Origin: an uncultured Solirubrobacteraceae bacterium | Lineage (GTDB): Bacteria; Actinomycetota; Thermoleophilia; Solirubrobacterales; Solirubrobacteraceae | Length of the DNA stretch: 6,372 nucleotides | Direction of reading: 5' to 3' | NCBI GenBank assembly: GCA_955652215.1 | Contig: CATPAX010000232.1 | Location: 1-6,372, forward strand | Part shown: piece by piece, positions 4,946 through 6,372 of the stretch | Numbering within the stretch: the stretch's first letter is position 1 | How the letters are laid out: the number at the start of each line of letters is the position of its first letter | The notes under the pieces: generated by a model | Databases searched by the model: none | Told to the model about the DNA's origin: nothing | Seen by the model: the letters and a program-made list of their open reading frames with translations, nothing else | Position numbers and translations under genes: made by a program

Positions 4946-6372
4946 TCCGCGAGGCCGACGACGAGCTAACGATTTACGAGCGCTCCAAGCCTGGCCGGCG
5001 GGCGTTTGTGGCGCCGGAGCTGGATGTTCCCGAGAGGCCGCTCGACCAGCTGCTCCCGGCAGCGTGCCGGCGCTCCGAGCCTCCCCGCCTGCCGGAGGTC
5101 TCAGAGCCGGAGATCGTTCGCCACTACAACCGGCTCTCGAGGCGCAACTTCGACCTCGACACCGGCTTCTATCCGCTCGGCTCCTGCACGATGAAGCACA
5201 ACCCGAAGCTGCACGAGCGCGTGGCCGCGCTCCCAGGCCACTCCCATCTGCATCCGCTCCAGGACCCGGCGGCAGCCCAGGGAGCGCTCGAGCTGATGTG
5301 GCGTCTGCAGCAGGCTCTCGGGGAGATCGCCGGCCTGCCGCATGTGTCCCTGCACCCGTCGGCGGGCGCGCACGGCGAGCTCGCGGGCGTGCTGCTGACG
5401 CGCGCATTTCACGAGGACAAGGGGGAGCACCGCTCGACGGTGCTGGTACCCGATACCGCGCACGGGACAAATCCCGCGACGGTCACGATGGGCGGCTACG
5501 ACGTCGTGCACGTCGGCAGCGATGCGAACGGGAACGTCGACCTCGACGATCTGCGCGCGAAGGCGAACGAGCACGTGGCCTGCCTGATGCTCACCAACCC
5601 CTCGACGTTAGGCCTGTTCGAAACCGGGATCGAGGAGATCGAGCGGATCGTCCACGGGGTCGGCGCAACCCTCTACTACGACGGGGCGAACCTCAACGCG
5701 ATCATGGGCTTCTCGCGACCGGGGGACATGGGGTTCGACATCGTTCACTTCAACTTGCATAAGACCTTCACTCAACCACACGGAGGCGGAGGCCCAGGCG
5801 CCGGCCCGATCGCCGTCTCCGAGCGGATCGAGCCCTACCTGCCGCGGCCCCAGGTTGTTCGTCTCGAGCACAGCTCGAACGGGGCCGAAGCTGTCTACGA
5901 CCTCGACTACGACCGCCCCAAGTCGATCGGCCGGCTGCGTGGCTTCCAGGGCAACTACGGCGTGTTCGTGCGCTCCTACGCATACATCCGCTCGCTCGGC
6001 GCTCCGGGGCTGCGCGAAGTCTCCGAGGTCGCAGTGCTGAACGCCAACTATCTGCTCGCGAAGCTCCGCCAGGAAGGCGTGCTCGAGTACCTGCCGGCCG
6101 CCTACGAGCGCATCTGCATGCATGAGTTCGTGCTTTCGGGGGCGCCGATGAAGCGCGAGCTAAAGATCAGGACGCTCGACCTCGCCAAGCGGCTGCTCGA
6201 GCGCGGCGTACATCCGCCCACGGTGTACTTCCCGCTGATCGTCGACGAGGCGCTGCTGATCGAGCCAACCGAGACGGAGACCAAGGAGACGCTCGATCGC
6301 TTCGTCGCGGTCCTGGCGGAGGTGCTGCGAGAAGCCAGGGACGATCCTGAGATCGCTCGCACAGCTCCCCAC
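4942..6372 (+). CDS. gcvPB: Glycine dehydrogenase (aminomethyl-transferring) subunit 2, P-protein beta (3' partial)
   Basis: GcvPB is the PLP-carrying half of the split P-protein. The frame from ATG 4942 is open through all 477 codons to the right edge, so the C-terminus is missing. By comparison with family lengths probably some 15-40 residues are lost; homologues usually end with a PVxRLDE-type segment after the point reached here (ARTAPH). Visible family blocks are FYPLGSCTMKHNPK at 77-89, HPLQD at 104-108, LHPSAGAHGELAGVL at 137-151, PDTAHGTNPATVTMGGY at 170-186, LTNPSTLGLFE at 217-227, YYDGANLNAIMG at 245-256 and RGFQGNYGVFVRSYAYIRSLG at 333-353. In DIVHFNLHKTFTQPHGGGGP the lysine K274 is the expected Schiff-base residue, followed by the glycine-rich loop. 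The start overlaps gcvPA as ATGA, with GGGGGTGG just upstream as a weak ribosome site. Leu223 uses a TTA codon, the only in-frame one I found in the window. Confidence 0.97.
   Translation, partial: MIREADDELTIYERSKPGRRAFVAPELDVPERPLDQLLPAACRRSEPPRLPEVSEPEIVRHYNRLSRRNFDLDTGFYPLGSCTMKHNPKLHERVAALPGHSHLHPLQDPAAAQGALELMWRLQQALGEIAGLPHVSLHPSAGAHGELAGVLLTRAFHEDKGEHRSTVLVPDTAHGTNPATVTMGGYDVVHVGSDANGNVDLDDLRAKANEHVACLMLTNPSTLGLFETGIEEIERIVHGVGATLYYDGANLNAIMGFSRPGDMGFDIVHFNLHKTFTQPHGGGGPGAGPIAVSERIEPYLPRPQVVRLEHSSNGAEAVYDLDYDRPKSIGRLRGFQGNYGVFVRSYAYIRSLGAPGLREVSEVAVLNANYLLAKLRQEGVLEYLPAAYERICMHEFVLSGAPMKRELKIRTLDLAKRLLERGVHPPTVYFPLIVDEALLIEPTETETKETLDRFVAVLAEVLREARDDPEIARTAPH

Noticed and set aside
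4667..5470. 267-codon - strand frame across the gcvPA/gcvPB junction
   Set aside because: It spans two clear + strand genes and its translation is dominated by Arg, Ala, Pro and Gly, typical of a shadow frame.
5064..5762. 232-codon + strand frame inside gcvPB
   Set aside because: It is a frame-shifted reading of gcvPB. The true gcvPB frame is continuous from 4942 to the window end and carries all conserved P-protein motifs.

Overview
The window is GC-rich bacterial DNA, by eye about two-thirds GC with strong G/C preference at third codon positions. It carries the glycine cleavage operon gcvT-gcvH-gcvPA-gcvPB on the + strand, preceded by the 3' part of an unrelated gene for a secreted protein. 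The P-protein is split into two subunits. Well-studied Actinomycetia such as Streptomyces and Mycobacterium usually have single-chain GcvP, while split P-proteins occur in Firmicutes, Thermus/Thermotoga, archaea and some deep-branching actinobacteria. Split P-protein, high GC, GTG starts and a secreted Ig/PKD-type protein with a basic tail together suggest a deep-branching actinobacterium, perhaps Thermoleophilia (Solirubrobacterales-like). This placement is inference and was not tested by any search.

Layout: 1-1863 is a secreted, repeat-rich protein, open at the left edge, with about eight propeller-like repeat units, an Ig/fibronectin-like domain and a C-terminal PKD-like domain. 1864-2112 is a 249-nt gap with a GC-rich hairpin, an overlapping palindrome and a -10-like element that fits a leaderless start of gcvT. 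2113-3192 is gcvT (T-protein), 3195-3581 gcvH (H-protein), 3578-4945 gcvPA (P-protein alpha). 4942-6372 is gcvPB (P-protein beta), which runs off the right edge without a stop codon.

The four gcv genes should work as one unit. The GcvPA/GcvPB heterodimer decarboxylates glycine with PLP and loads the aminomethyl group onto the lipoyl lysine of GcvH. GcvT passes the carbon to tetrahydrofolate and releases ammonia. The fourth component, dihydrolipoyl dehydrogenase (L-protein), is not in the window. Adjoining genes overlap or nearly touch, so transcription as one mRNA and translational coupling are likely. The secreted-protein gene looks functionally unrelated.

I see no RNA genes, mobile elements, CRISPR arrays or glycine riboswitch. 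I do not see evidence for a previously undescribed system. The observations worth following are the architecture of the secreted protein and the structure of the gap before gcvT.
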